Of a DNA stretch of 64,000 bases, positions 52,612-62,420 are shown in pieces. Position 1 is the stretch's first letter. The number at the start of each line of letters is the position of its first letter. The translations under genes were made by a program, and so were the position numbers. A model generated the notes under the pieces. The model made no database searches. It worked only from the letters and a program-made list of their open reading frames with translations, and was not told the DNA's origin. Source of the DNA: Macrosoma leucophasiata (Eukaryota > Arthropoda > Insecta > Lepidoptera > Hedylidae); NCBI GenBank assembly GCA_036365455.1, contig JAWQUS010000001.1:24227001-24291000 (forward strand), given 5' to 3'.

Positions 52612-52852
52612 TTTTTTTTACGTTATGGAAGTGGCAAACAAGCATGCCTATAGACACCCACACAAAGACGAAGGTCAAAATGCAGATGCGCTACCACTCC
52701 TGAGGCCTAAGTTGTTATGCCTCTGTGCCGGAAATCACAGGGCCGTACATTACCACCTGACCGGAACACGATAGTGCTGAACTGCTGAACACTATCATTT
52801 AGCATCAATGTGAACTGCATGCTTGTTTGCCACTTACCTACCTAAAAAAAAA
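52612..52852. mobile_element. Family A with A-rich tails at both ends (inverted chimera)
   Basis: The left end is a minus-strand 3' end (T run, ACGTTATGGAAGTGGCAAAC, AAGCATGC). The body continues in minus orientation to GCTGAACACTATCATTTAGC. The right end is a plus-strand 3' end (ATCAATGTGAACTGCATGCT, TGTTTGCCACTT, A run). 33 bp after the left AAGCATGC are deleted, and GAACTGCTGAAC shows a 6-bp duplication. Confidence 0.85.
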
Positions 52853-53090
52853 ACAGAGGTTTAATCATCTACCTACGAAGATGTAAGAAGTAGTTGGGTA
52901 ATCTTTAAGCACTACAAGTAGGTCTTAAACCATCGTGACCACCGCAAAAGCTATCGGCTATCGTGGGGCAGTCAATCATGTGGGGTAAGGGCGTACCATC
53001 GCCGACAGCTAACCCAGCCACACCCCGATTTCAGCACAAAGACGAGCCAAGAACAAAACTGAATTGTAGTTGAAAAAATTTTGTTCGTCG

Positions 53091-53260
53091 TGTATAAAGG
53101 AAAAAAAAGGAACCCTTTTAGGATCACTTGGTTGTCCACTTTATCCATTTTTTCAGAATTGCATAAAAATAATTATTAAGCCGAAAGGAGAATGACCAAT
53201 TTTGTATGGGAGTTCGCCTTTCTTGCGTCTCGACGGGATTACCCGCAAAATATAGGCAAT
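53091..53260. repeat. Repeat end related to GGAACCC...AGGATCACT
   Basis: AAGGAACCCTTTTAGGATCA, CTTGGTTGTCC resembles the complement of the AGTGATCCTATAAGGGTTCC end at 17170-17200. Confidence 0.4.
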
Positions 53261-53544
53261 ATCTTTAGAAATGCGTGCGCAAAAAAGAAAAAAGGTATCA
53301 ATAGGAGTTTTTAAAAAACTGCATTACGAACTTTTTGTAATTTTGAGGTTAAGTTTTGTGTGCTGTAGGTACCTGCCAGAGGTTACTAAAATAAGCGAAG
53401 ACTATTTTAAAGTATTTTGTAGCATCTTAGCTGTTTTACTTACATTAAGTAGGTATTCTAGTTTAACCGCATGGCGTAGTCATGATTCTCTCCAGGTAGT
53501 AATACCAGACAAATATTAAATACTTAACAATTAATAAATAAATA

Positions 53545-53635
53545 TCTGGTTTTCATGTAAGTGTTTTTATGCTATATATTCACCTACCATCAATGTAAAC
53601 TGTTTTTCTATTTGCCGCTTCATGATAATAAAAAG
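53545..53635 (+). mobile_element. Family A 3' fragment, diverged
   Basis: TCTGGTTTTCATGTAAGTGT, CACCTACCATCAATGTAAAC, TATTTGCCGCTTCATGATAA, TAAAAAG. It resembles the right half of the nested copy at 42440-42545, so the two may form a subfamily. Confidence 0.6.
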
Positions 53636-54056
53636 TGAGACATTTATATGATGAATTTGAGCTAAGTCAAAACTAAGGTACTGTTCAAATTATATCCACT
53701 CGATACCTAGTGATTATATAAGACAAATAGTAGACAATGAATAATCTATTCCATTGAATATCGACAATAAAGCAATCGATAGTTGAAATCGATTTTATTT
53801 CGACGAAATTATAAAGGTCCTAAAATGACCAGTGTCCAACGCAAAAAAGTATATAATGCAATGGTGTTGACATTGGCAGCTTGGTTATTGGTCTGCGATC
53901 GGCAGTTCACTACAAAATAATTTATTTACTTTTATAAAATATCTTGTAAGTCCCCATTCGTTTTAACGTGAAATCTAAATTCAAAAAGCAATTTTCTACA
54001 TACAAGTTATGAAGACGCCAATCAGGGCGACTTTGGTCAATCTCCTTTATATCAAA
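53636..54056. other. AT-rich sequence, nothing recognised
   Basis: No repeat or gene-like frame. Confidence 0.4.
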
Positions 54057-54303
54057 CTAGCTGACCCGGCAAACTTCGTATTGCCTCACAATGAAATAAT
54101 GTGTCAAAGGTTTGATAGATACGGACTATTTGTATGGAAAAATGAAATTGTGGTTTTTACTATTTCCCTTCAATTTCTTCATATTTTCTTACCTTTTAAA
54201 CCTTCCCTGGTCTTCCAAAAATCATTCAAAACCAAAGTTAGCCTATTCGGTCCAGCCGTTCTCGAGTTTTAGCGAGACTAACGAACAGCAATTGAATTAT
54301 AGA
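54057..54303 (-). mobile_element. Helitron-like element
   Basis: Minus strand: A|TCTATAATTCAATTGCTGTT at 54303 to ATACGAAGTTTGCCGGGTCA, GCTAG|T at 54057. Both boundary rules hold. The interior has GAACGGCTGGACCGAATAGG, as in other lepidopteran Helitrons. The 87-codon frame across it is chance. Confidence 0.75.
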
Positions 54304-54399
54304 TACTCAGGTCTATAATACTTCTAAGCAGTAACAAAATCAAACTTCTATGTCAACGCAAAAACAGCAATTTAAGCCGCCTATTCTCAAACTCGCAAT

Positions 54400-54620
54400 T
54401 ACTCGCAAGGGAATCAAAACCTAAAGGGTACTTCCGGTCGACCTAGAATCGTGAATTTTGGCATAATGCAATGTTTTATAGCATACATAAAAGAAAATAT
54501 CCAAAAACCTTATTTTTTTGTATACCTACGGTAGATTAAAAAAAAAAAGATTTTCATAAACAGGTTTGTACGGAACCCTCGCTACGCAAGTCCGGTTCGC
54601 ACTTTTCCGTTTTTTAACGT
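54400..54620 (+). repeat. Retroelement 3'-end-like repeat
   Basis: ACCTAAAGGGTACTTCCGGT, CGACCTAGAATCGTGAATTT and later TTTGTACGGAACCCTCGCTA, CGCAAGTCCGGTTCGCACTT, TTCCG. The last piece is a common lepidopteran repeat end; a related piece lies at 35221-35260. Confidence 0.5.
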
Positions 54621-54624
54621 GACG

Positions 54625-55140
54625 GTCATCATCCCAACTACAAATAGATTAAACGCCATCAGAAAGTTCACATTCAGAAAGTGCCAAGAACCTAACCGTT
54701 TTTCATAACGTTCATCGCCCTACCTACAGGTAGGCACGGATAATTTGATTGAAACGCACACCGTCGCGTTTACGTTAACCGCACACACACCCAACGAGGA
54801 CACACGTACACAAACCCACCAGCACTGTTAAGGCACGTGAAGCTCCATAAATCAGCAGTGGCACAATAAAATGGACGATTTCAATTATACATAAATCTCG
54901 GATGACGGCCCGCTAATGGAGTAGAAACTTCGCGATACTTGTATGCAATTACCTAGGTTTATTTGTACACGACTCGATTTGGCGGCAGGTGGAAATTATA
55001 TTAACATTCGATCGCGATTGAAATGTTATCTTCGTTTGCCTTTCTACTGTGTGATACAATGAGCTATATAGATATTAGGATTCGCAGGAGATCGCATAAT
55101 TCGAAATAACGAATGAGGTAAAAGTTATTTAATTGAAAGC
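54625..55140. other. Unique sequence, possible conserved non-coding DNA
   Basis: Contains GTTTACGTTAACCGCACACA, CAGTGGCACAATAAAATGGA and GGATGACGGCCCGCTAATGG. No repeat family covers it. Regulatory function is a guess from composition. Confidence 0.2.
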
Positions 55141-55220
55141 AGCCTTAGTAGCCTAGTGGTAGCAGGCCACTACTACCACGCTGGAGGTCCTGGGTTCCCG
55201 GGTCTCAGAGGCTATCAGAG
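55141..55220 (+). mobile_element. SINE-C head, cut by element D
   Basis: AGCCTTAGTAGCCTAGTGGT, AGCAGGCCACTACTACCACG, CTGGAGGTCCTGGGTTCCCG and GGCTATCAGAG. The SINE body stops where the D element begins. Confidence 0.8.
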
Positions 55221-55358
55221 ATGTATGTATGTATCTTCACGCCAGGTCCCTAACGGGGTAGGCAGAGAGTGTAAAGCGCCAGATATCCCGGTTCAGACAA
55301 ACCTCTCGTGCCTCGTCTACCTTCATCATTCTCTTCATACATGCACGCCGATTCCTAA
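55221..55358 (-). mobile_element. Element D, full length
   Basis: Complement of GAATCGGCGTGCATGTATGA, AGAGAATGATGAAGGTAGAC, GAGGCACGAGAGGTTTGTCT, the core and a (CATA)n tail at the left end. Confidence 0.88.
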
Positions 55359-55377
55359 GACTTTTGACCCCACCATC

Positions 55378-55625
55378 AGACAGAACTCGTTAGTGGCCAA
55401 CCCGTTGTCGGACGTTTTCAAACCGCCCATAAGGCCTCCGACAAGGTTTAACGACTATTATCTATCGATAGCAACCGGGACCGAGGGCTTAACGTGCCAT
55501 CCGAAGCACAGCAACGCGCATTTTCATTTGCCACTAGCGGTCACTCATCACACACCCGACCGCGTCCGTATCACTTAACCGAGTAGATCGCTTACGATCT
55601 ACACCAGCCGCGGGACCAAAGCGCG
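55378..55625 (-). mobile_element. 5S rRNA-derived SINE, 3'-truncated
   Basis: Minus strand: GCGGCTGGTGTAGATCGTAA, GCGATCTACTCGGTTAAGTG, ACGCGGTCGGGTGTGTGATG, AGTGACCGCTAGTGGCAAAT, then the body up to CCGACAACGGGTTGGCCACT. The LINE-like last 130 bp are missing. Confidence 0.8.
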
Positions 55626-55650
55626 TTTGCCAAAAATATGTATAAATTAC

Positions 55651-55932
55651 TGGTGATAGAGTTCGAGTGTAGCGACTCGAAGACGTAGGCTTCACCGCAT
55701 TACCTAATCTATCTGCAGCCAAATGGTAGTGTTCAGCACTATCGTGTTACGGTTAGGTTAGGTTAGTTAATGTATGGCCCCAAAATAACTAACAGAGACA
55801 TATCGACTAAGATTTCAGGGGTGGTAACGCATCTGCCTTTTGATCTCTGGTCTTTATGTAAGTGTCTATAAGCTGCAGTCACCACTTAACATCAATGTGA
55901 ACTGTATGTTTGTTTGCCACCTTCATTACATA
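55651..55932 (+). mobile_element. Family A, diverged
   Basis: TTACTGGTGATAGAGTTCGA to GTATGTTTGTTTGCCACCTT, CATTACATAAAAAAA. In place of GGTCAGGTGG it has GGTTAGGTTAGGTTAG. Confidence 0.85.
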
Positions 55933-56218
55933 AAAAAACAAAGCTGTCTACATGAACACCGCGACCTCTTAACACGATGGGCACATGGCACATCGCGTGA
56001 CAACTTACGAGTGGAGAATATATCGAAATCCATCAGAAACCGTTTTAATTCCGTTACCTCATACAAATTGTGATTACTCCGTGACACACGAGATATTTTA
56101 TCAACGTGATGTATTATTTGTTTATGACAGATCCGCTAATAGTGGGGTCGGTCTTTTGGTGAATGATTTTTAATATGTTGTTAAATAAAATCAATCATCA
56201 TTTGTTTATGATACTAGT

Positions 56219-56772
56219 AGTATGGGAGCCCAAGAGGGGATTTTTGAATTTACTCCAGCGCGTCAGATTAAGTTATAGGAGATACCTTGCACCCAATTCA
56301 ATACCTCCACCAAATCTAAGATTTCCATAAAAGGCCGAACCCTTAGGGCTTCCGCCACGAGCTTGCCTCGCATCCAAATTGTCAGAATTTTGGATGGGAG
56401 CTTTGATGGGGTTCACTTTAGATCCTCTCTGCGTATCTGACATTCTTGAGTAATTTTTCACCTTCATTTTTGAACGAATCAAATGTTTTTGAAGAGGACG
56501 CGGCATCAACGTCTTGGGTCAAGAGCGTGTCAGATATTCTGTGAGGGTTTAAAATGTGGCCAAACAATGCTCCTATCCAAAATTCAGACAATTCGGAAGA
56601 TGAGTAAGATCGTAGCGACATTTATAATTTTGTTTAAGACTATTCTTCGGCCGCGTCTTTATATACGAACCTTAGATTTAGTGGAGATAACCAGCGGGGT
56701 TCAAGGAATCTCCCATATCTTTATCTGACGCGCTCGAGTAAATCCAAAAATAGCATCCTGGGCTCCCCTACT
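56219..56772. mobile_element. Foldback element with ~200-bp imperfect inverted arms
   Basis: Ends AGTATGGGAGCCC and GGGCTCCCCTACT, then GCGCGTCAGATTAAG / CTTTATCTGACGCGC, GGAGATACCTT / AAGGAATCTCCC, ATTTTGGATGGGAGC / GCTCCTATCCAAAAT and AGATCCTCTCTGCG / CGCAGA-like pairs run inward in order, so most of the 554 bp is a palindrome. Minus-strand frames give protein-like stretches (GPKGSA-, DAASSSKTFDSF-) that may be captured or ancestral coding sequence. A second, truncated copy lies at 22545-22978. Confidence 0.78.
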
Positions 56773-57104
56773 ATAGCGGACCCGACAGACTTCGTCCTGT
56801 CAAAAAGATTTGTAATTTGGCAGTTTCTTGTTCCTACTTGTTCTACAGTAGACCTCTTTACAAAATTGTTATGTGCACAACGCAGATCAACTCTTATAAA
56901 GTGCAAATTGACTCTTTGACGTTAGGAACACCTACATTGCTTAGACAACAATGAGTGCTTGTAATTTAATATGAACTTAATAAGCAATAAAGCAAAAATT
57001 GCCTATACGTTTTAGTTAGAAAACGTTTGTATGGGAAAAAGAAAAAACGCTGTTTTAGAATTTTTCCGGCAATTATTCGATTTTTTCTCGCCGTAAAGAC
57101 CACG

Positions 57105-57325
57105 CCAGTTTTGACGAGCCCCATATTGTAGAGCCGGGAGAACACCTCTGAGGGAAGTTCGTTCCACAATTTGCACGTTTTGGGCAGGAATGAACCCGCG
57201 AATCGGACTGTTGAGCATTTCCAAGTATCCAGTCTGTGCGGGTGAAACTTCTCTCGTCGGCGGGTGGTGCGATATAGGAATGTAGAAGATGGCACCAGAT
57301 CGAACAGTTCATCTGACCGAACAAT
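57105..57325 (-). pseudogene. LINE ORF2 C-terminal fragment (Jockey/CR1-like)
   Basis: The minus-strand frame reads SSTFLYRTTRRREKFHPHRL, then STVRFAGSFLPKTCKLWNEL and PSEVFSRLYNMG. The R(S/T)..F..SFLP.T..LWN.LP.(E/A)VF pattern is the C-terminal block of insect Jockey- and CR1-type LINE polyproteins. Downstream sequence no longer matches and the reverse transcriptase is absent. More intact than 39139-39400. Confidence 0.75.
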
Positions 57326-57879
57326 ACACGAGTCCTACCAAAAATAGGTTGTTAATCAATTTAGGAAATAAAAAACAACACGCAATAACGCGCACAGCGC
57401 ACAAAATAACTGGCAAATTGTTTTGATGTAAACATTACGGGGAACAAACAAATAAATCGAAATAAATTGAGACGGTGCGCGCACGAAATGTTATTAAGAC
57501 CGCAGGAAGTCGTCAAGTGAACATACCTATAATTCTTTCGATTGTCGAATAATAATGGTTTATTTTATCCTTATACGTGCCTATTAAGACTCGCTCGTAC
57601 ATCGTACATCTTGTCATTAAGTACTTACCCATGAATAACATTAGCCTCACTCATTCCCATCTCATTCCGGAGAGCCAATAAAATAAATAAATAACGCCCC
57701 GGGTGAATAAAGAGTAGTGACGTTTATGATTCTCGCAATAAGATCGACAATCGCGCCGCACCTCGAGTAGGTCAGTACGAACGCATCAATTTCCACAAAT
57801 CCGTGTCAAGATTCGAAACGTGACTTTAAAAAAAAAGCCACCCTACACTGACACGAAGCTTTATAAATAACTCCTTTTC

Positions 57880-58260
57880 ACATCTTATTATTTATTGGCC
57901 GCCGCGCGGACCAGCCTCCGACGGCAAGTTAACGATGACGAATACGCGATACGTTTGTAAAAACCCCTTTTGAGTTGACGCGTGATATATTCCCGCGCAT
58001 GCGTGTTATAAAGAACGCGACGGGGTGCGCGCGCGCCGGCCGGTGATTGGCCGCTGTAATGACTGCATGCGCGGACGTTCGGCTCTCGAGCGCGCTGCAA
58101 GACGTAGAATAATGATGGCTGTGTAAGTAAACCAATGACGGATAGGCGCCGCTCCAGACCCATTGTGTAATGCACGGAATATAAGCAGATTCTCATCTGC
58201 ACCGGTGGACTGAGATTTACTTCGCACACGCAACCGATACCATGATTACGCACATATGTA
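57880..58260. promoter_or_regulatory. CpG-rich island, candidate promoter
   Basis: Dense CpG (GGCCGCCGCGCGGACC, GGGGTGCGCGCGCGCCGGCC) with GTTATAAAGAACG at about 58006, an inverted CCAAT box (GATTGGCCGC) at about 58045 and GGAATATAAGCAG at about 58176. Overlapping minus-strand frames of up to 121 codons are probably a by-product of high GC. Orientation is uncertain. Confidence 0.3.
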
Positions 58261-58529
58261 AACGCCTTTATTGGGACATTGTTACGGTAGAGTATAAAAA
58301 AGGAAAAAATATTATCCTAATTTATATCATAGGTTCCAGCTTTCTATTTTGATAATAGGAAGAAAAAGACTTATAAAGTTCAACCCTCTATTCCAAAAAG
58401 TGATAAAGGAGCTTATCGCTCTCTCATGTCTCTCAAGTACCTACACCTACGTCGATAAAACAGTGACGCAATAAAATGGCCACCTTTGTCTTCTCTGTTT
58501 AATTCTAATGAAGTATACCTTATCTGTGG

Positions 58530-58757
58530 CAGATAGCTGGCGTCGGGACATGACGACTCCAGCGCCCACTAGAGGAAGAAGCCCCGTAGAAGGTAGTGAG
58601 TGTAATAACGCAAGACAGGCAGCTGCGTTCTGCGATAAATTTATCGCCACTGCGATCGCCAATTCGCATGTCAAGCGTGGCGATTATGGCATATCCTCCT
58701 TATGGGGAGGCTTTGGACCGGTAGTGGACATCTTTCAGCTGAAATTATGATGATTCC
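58530..58757 (+). mobile_element. Family E, partial
   Basis: ATAAATTTATCGCCACTGCG, ATCGCCAATTCGCATGTCAA, GCGTGGCGATTATGGCATAT, GGGGAGGCTTTGGACCGGTA and GTGGACATC...CTGAAATTATGATGATT. Confidence 0.65.
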
Positions 58758-58828
58758 TTATCCTCTATAGTTGATTGCTTGCTAGGAAAATTTATTTGAA
58801 TCATTAAGTCATTTTTGTGATTAGGTTG

Positions 58829-58975
58829 TTGGCCTTCCCCAACAAGGGGAAAAGCCATAATCGTCACGCTTGGCATGCGGATTGGCTATTGCAGTGTCGG
58901 TAGTTTTATCGCACGACGCTACTGCCCTTACTACCGCCCCGTTGGAATGGTTTGGCCGCCATTGTTCGGTTGATA
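58829..58975 (-). mobile_element. Family E, inverted neighbour
   Basis: Minus strand: CAACCGAACAATGGCGGCCA, AACCATTCCAACGGGGCGGT, AGTAAGGGCAGTAGCGTCGT, ACACTGCAATAGCCAATCCG, CATGCCAAGCGTGACGATTA. Faces the copy at 58530-58757 tail to tail across ~70 bp. Confidence 0.75.
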
Positions 58976-58980
58976 ATGAT

Positions 58981-59378
58981 AATAATAATAAATAATGGCA
59001 GCCCATTATACATCCCACTGCTGGGCACAAGTCTCTCCCCTTCTTGGGAGGAGGCCTGGAGCTTACTCCACCACGGTGCTCCAATGCGGATTGGTGGAGA
59101 TGAGTTGGTTAGTGGCCAACCCGCTGTCGGATATTTTCAAACCGCCCGGCCTCCGACAAGGTTTAACGACTGCTATCTATCGATAGCAACCGGAACCGAC
59201 GGCTTAACATGCCGTGCCGAAGCACGGAACCGCGCATTCAATTTGCAACTAGCGGTCACCCATAACACTACCCGACTGTAGTGTCTGTAGTGTCTGTAGT
59301 GTCTGACTGTAGTACTGTAGTGCTTAACCGAGTAGATTGCTTATGATCTACAACAGCTGCGGGCAATGCGCGCTTCAA
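58981..59378 (-). mobile_element. 5S rRNA-derived SINE with internal minisatellite
   Basis: Minus strand: GAAGCGCGCATTGCCCGCAG, the body, and the tail AGCAGTGGGATGTATAATGG, GCTGCCATTATTTATTATTA. The first part of the 5S-like region is replaced by the repeat at 59276-59322. Confidence 0.8.
59276..59322. repeat. Minisatellite, CTGTAGTGT unit
   Basis: Three exact 9-bp units followed by shortened ones (CTGTAGTA, CTGTAGTG) inside the 5S-derived SINE. Confidence 0.9.
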
Positions 59379-60217
59379 CTAAAAAAAATCTTCTTATAGT
59401 GGGCGGTGGAGACGTCACTTGCTGACGCCGACTGGCTAACTTTCTTGGGTCACCCTTTCTGCTAAGCTATTCGTGACATATTGAATGTTTTCGTTTTTGT
59501 GTCTATTGTTTTTCTCCACAAACATTAGGCTTACGTAAGGGGTAATTATAATAATAAGCAGGTACAATAATAATTTGTAAAGAACTGGCGCCTGTACTAG
59601 GTGTGTGTGTGTAATCCTGTTAATGAATCTACATAAACATCTATTCTAATGTGATGTTGCCAAAAGTAAATTCTTACAATATCAGTGTGCCGGATGGGTA
59701 ACAATAAAACCTGCCAAAAAGTAGTCCACTGCGCACAAACCAATCAATTGCCTCGATAAACTAGCAAGATACATAGACAACACGCTCCCAATAACGTCTA
59801 TTCCACAACCCTAAAAAGACTACAGTGTTATCGAAAAACTGTAGCCATTGTAATATCATTTCACATCAGCGACAGACAGAAGGGTTGAATGTAACACATC
59901 CAATTGGTGGCCTACGTGCTTAACATACAGAAACTCATTCCCAATCAATGTTACTATTTGCCCAGTGCTCAGTGCACGGCGATGGCCAACGCTCGATCGA
60001 GTCCGAACAACAATTTAAATCAAACTAGTTGGGTGGGGAATCAATTAAAATTCCCATTAGATTCGGGCGTGGTCGATGGATTTATGGCAGAAAAATCCTT
60101 AATCCAGCACCTTGCGTATCGGTATCTGTTACCAATTGTATCATTACGTCGATTGCTTGGTAATGAGTGATTATTGCGATTGAACTTGAATTGGTATTGC
60201 GTGGTAACCGGTATCAT
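59379..60217. other. Unique sequence, nothing recognised
   Basis: An 88-codon frame at 59904-60170 has no motif I recognise and no splice context. No repeat family. Confidence 0.35.
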
Positions 60218-60440
60218 ACTAGTGGTAGAGTTCCAGTGTAGGAGCTTAGGAGCTCGAGGGCGTAGGCACCACCGCATTACCTAATCTATCTGCCGCCAAA
60301 TGGTAGTGTTCAGCACTATCGTGTTCCGGTAAGATGGTAATGTATGGCCCCGTAATAACTATCACAGAGACATAACGACCGAGGTCTCAGGGGTGGTAAC
60401 GCATCTGCATTTTGACCTCTGGTTTTTGTGTGTAGTCACT
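60218..60440 (+). mobile_element. Family A, 3'-damaged
   Basis: ACTAGTGGTAGAGTTCCAGT, AGGAGCTTAGGAGCTCGAGG to GACCTCTGGTTTTTGTGTG. The last ~60 bp are replaced by diverged sequence (AGTCACTTAACACACGAGTT). Confidence 0.85.
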
Positions 60441-60529
60441 TAACACACGAGTTGATTGCAAGATTCGTTTTCAAAAAAAATCGGTTGATGAAATGCAAAT
60501 GTGTTACCAGCCTTAGTTTCCAGTTCATC

Positions 60530-62040
60530 CTGAAGTCGAATTTCTGGTGCCTAAAGCCACCGCTAAGCTAAGTAACTTATTAGCCTAATCACAAAAATAT
60601 AGGTAGTAGGTACGTGTGAATTACACTTAATTTTTTATATCTATTTATAAAAATATTCTTAGTAATCAATTTTCCGTGGAAGCAATCAGCATCCCTGGCC
60701 GATATTGCATTCCACGAAACAAGCGATCAGGCTCAACACTTATCTGTACATTCTTGCGGAAATGCGTTCGGAACTTTTCCAGTTTTATCTATTTCACAAT
60801 TCCTTTATCTAAGAAATTAATTTATCTACAAAACACTGGGTTCACTTCTTCAGATTTGAAGCTTGTTTAAAACCTAAGTTCATGACTGCCCAAAAAAGTA
60901 AGCATGCCACGCGTAGCTACCTATTCTCGAGATTTTTCACGAAGAATCATCCTTTGGCTTTAGTAAATAAATAGCGGCCTAGCATTGGACTACTGAGGCC
61001 ATTTCACCAAATTTAGCGTATTTTTTTCAATGTGCAGGGTTTTATTGATTTTATTTACATTTAGTGGCGTTATTACTTTTTTCAGGTCCAATTTCTGTGG
61101 GAATTTATCTGTACCTAAGCAACCGAAAGGCAAACACATAGTTCCATCAAAATATCCTTAGTTAACTTATGAGTCTTATAACAAAAGTTCATGCCAGTCC
61201 CAAAAAGTTGACAGATCACACATTGTTATGTATAAATTTAGTAGTGTTCATTTTTTTCAAATCGAATTTCTGGGGCCTGTTACCATTTAACCACTTATGC
61301 AAATACATAGTTCTATCAATATCCATAAGTAACTTATCAGCTTCAATCAAGCAAGCAATCGACCAAATTCGGGCGCTTCAGTTAAGTATACTTAATTTCT
61401 CAATTTCCTCAAATCTATAAAAATATTCTAAGAAATAAATTTTCCGTGGACGTATTCACCCCTCGCCGATATTGCATTCCACGATACAATGATCAGGTCC
61501 TAGGTAACACCTATACATTCTTGTCGAAATGCGTTCGAAACTTGTTCCAGCTTTATCTATTTCACAACTCATTTATCTTGATTTGAACACAAAGCTGGAT
61601 AATTATTTAAATTAACGCGTAACTTCAATGTAGATATATGATATATAGAGCTCCAGTGACGGAGCTCGCGGGAGTAGGCACCATCGCATTACCTAACATA
61701 CTTGCCGCTAAATGGTAGTGTTCAGCACTATCGTATTCCGGTCAGGAGGTAATGTACGGCCCTGTAATTTCCGGCACAGAGGCATAACACCTTAGGCCTC
61801 AGGAGTGGTAACGCATCTGCATCTTGACCGTGGTCAAGGTTGGTCTTCGTGTGGGTGTCTATAGGCTGCAGTCATCACTTAACATCAATGGGAACTGCAT
61901 GCTTGTTTGCCTATTACATTACATAAATAAATAGAGATGTAGATATCCTAAAAAATCTACAGACAGATCACGCATACACGCATGGTTTACCACATTTCTC
62001 GTGAAGAATCTTCCTTTGTCTTCCAGAGGTGGGTTACTAT
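60530..62040. repeat. Diverged tandem duplication, ~775-bp offset
   Basis: ATTTTCCGTGGAAGCAATCA...GCCGATATTGCATTCCACGA...AAATGCGTTCGGAACTT...TTTATCTATTTCACAA at about 60667-60800 recurs at about 61438-61570. GAATTTCTGGTGCC at 60538 recurs at 61264, and a third time at about 61090. TTTTTCACGAAGAATCATCC at about 60934 recurs as TTTCTCGTGAAGAATCTTCC at about 61997, the same offset once the family A insert is subtracted. Non-coding. Confidence 0.7.
61638..61936 (+). mobile_element. Family A with 10-bp target duplication
   Basis: ATAGAGCTCCAGTGACGGAG to GCATGCTTGTTTGCC, ATTACATAAATAAATAGAG. ATGTAGATAT at 61628-61637 repeats at 61937-61946. This is the clearest evidence in the window that family A spreads by retroposition. 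It sits in the second unit of the duplication only. Confidence 0.93.
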
Positions 62041-62135
62041 CATTATACTGCGTTGTGATACTGATCAACTAAACTTATCCGTTATTGAAAACCTGTTTTC
62101 AAATTTTTACATATTTGGAGTATCAGGGTTTTATT

Positions 62136-62420
62136 CATAGAGCAACACCGAAGGGGAGTAGCCATATGCAGGCTTTCCCCTGTGTCAAAGTACAAGCCGA
62201 AATGGGCCTATACCTGTCGCCTAGATGTTTAAATGTGTGCGTGAAATTGTCTCTGTATTTTGTTTAAGTCAAGGTGTGAGTTTCATAGTAATAGACGATT
62301 TTTGTAGTGTGTCGCACGTATTTCCTCCCACAAAAAATGATAGACTGTTTTGCATCGGTAATTAACGCTATGGCTACTCCCCTCCAGCCCGCCGCGGCCG
62401 GTGGCCCGTGTTGCTCTATG
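62136..62420 (+). mobile_element. hAT-type MITE, copy 3
   Basis: 285 bp, ends CATAGAGCAACACCG and GTGTTGCTCTATG. 8-bp target duplication GTTTTATT (62128-62135) / GTTTTACT (62421-62428), one mismatch. Collinear with 40230-40519. Confidence 0.9.

Noticed and set aside
55156..55578. Longest open frame (140 codons, plus strand)
   Set aside because: It runs through a SINE-C head, an inverted element D and a 5S-derived SINE. No protein is implied.
55748..55770. GGTTAGGTTAGGTTAG, resembling the insect telomere repeat TTAGG
   Set aside because: Only three units, and within family A where GGTTAGGTGG is already part of some copies. A local slippage product, not telomeric DNA.
57888..58253. 121-codon minus-strand frame
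   Set aside because: Lies in a CpG-dense block where stop codons are rare. Competing frames overlap it and no motif is recognised.
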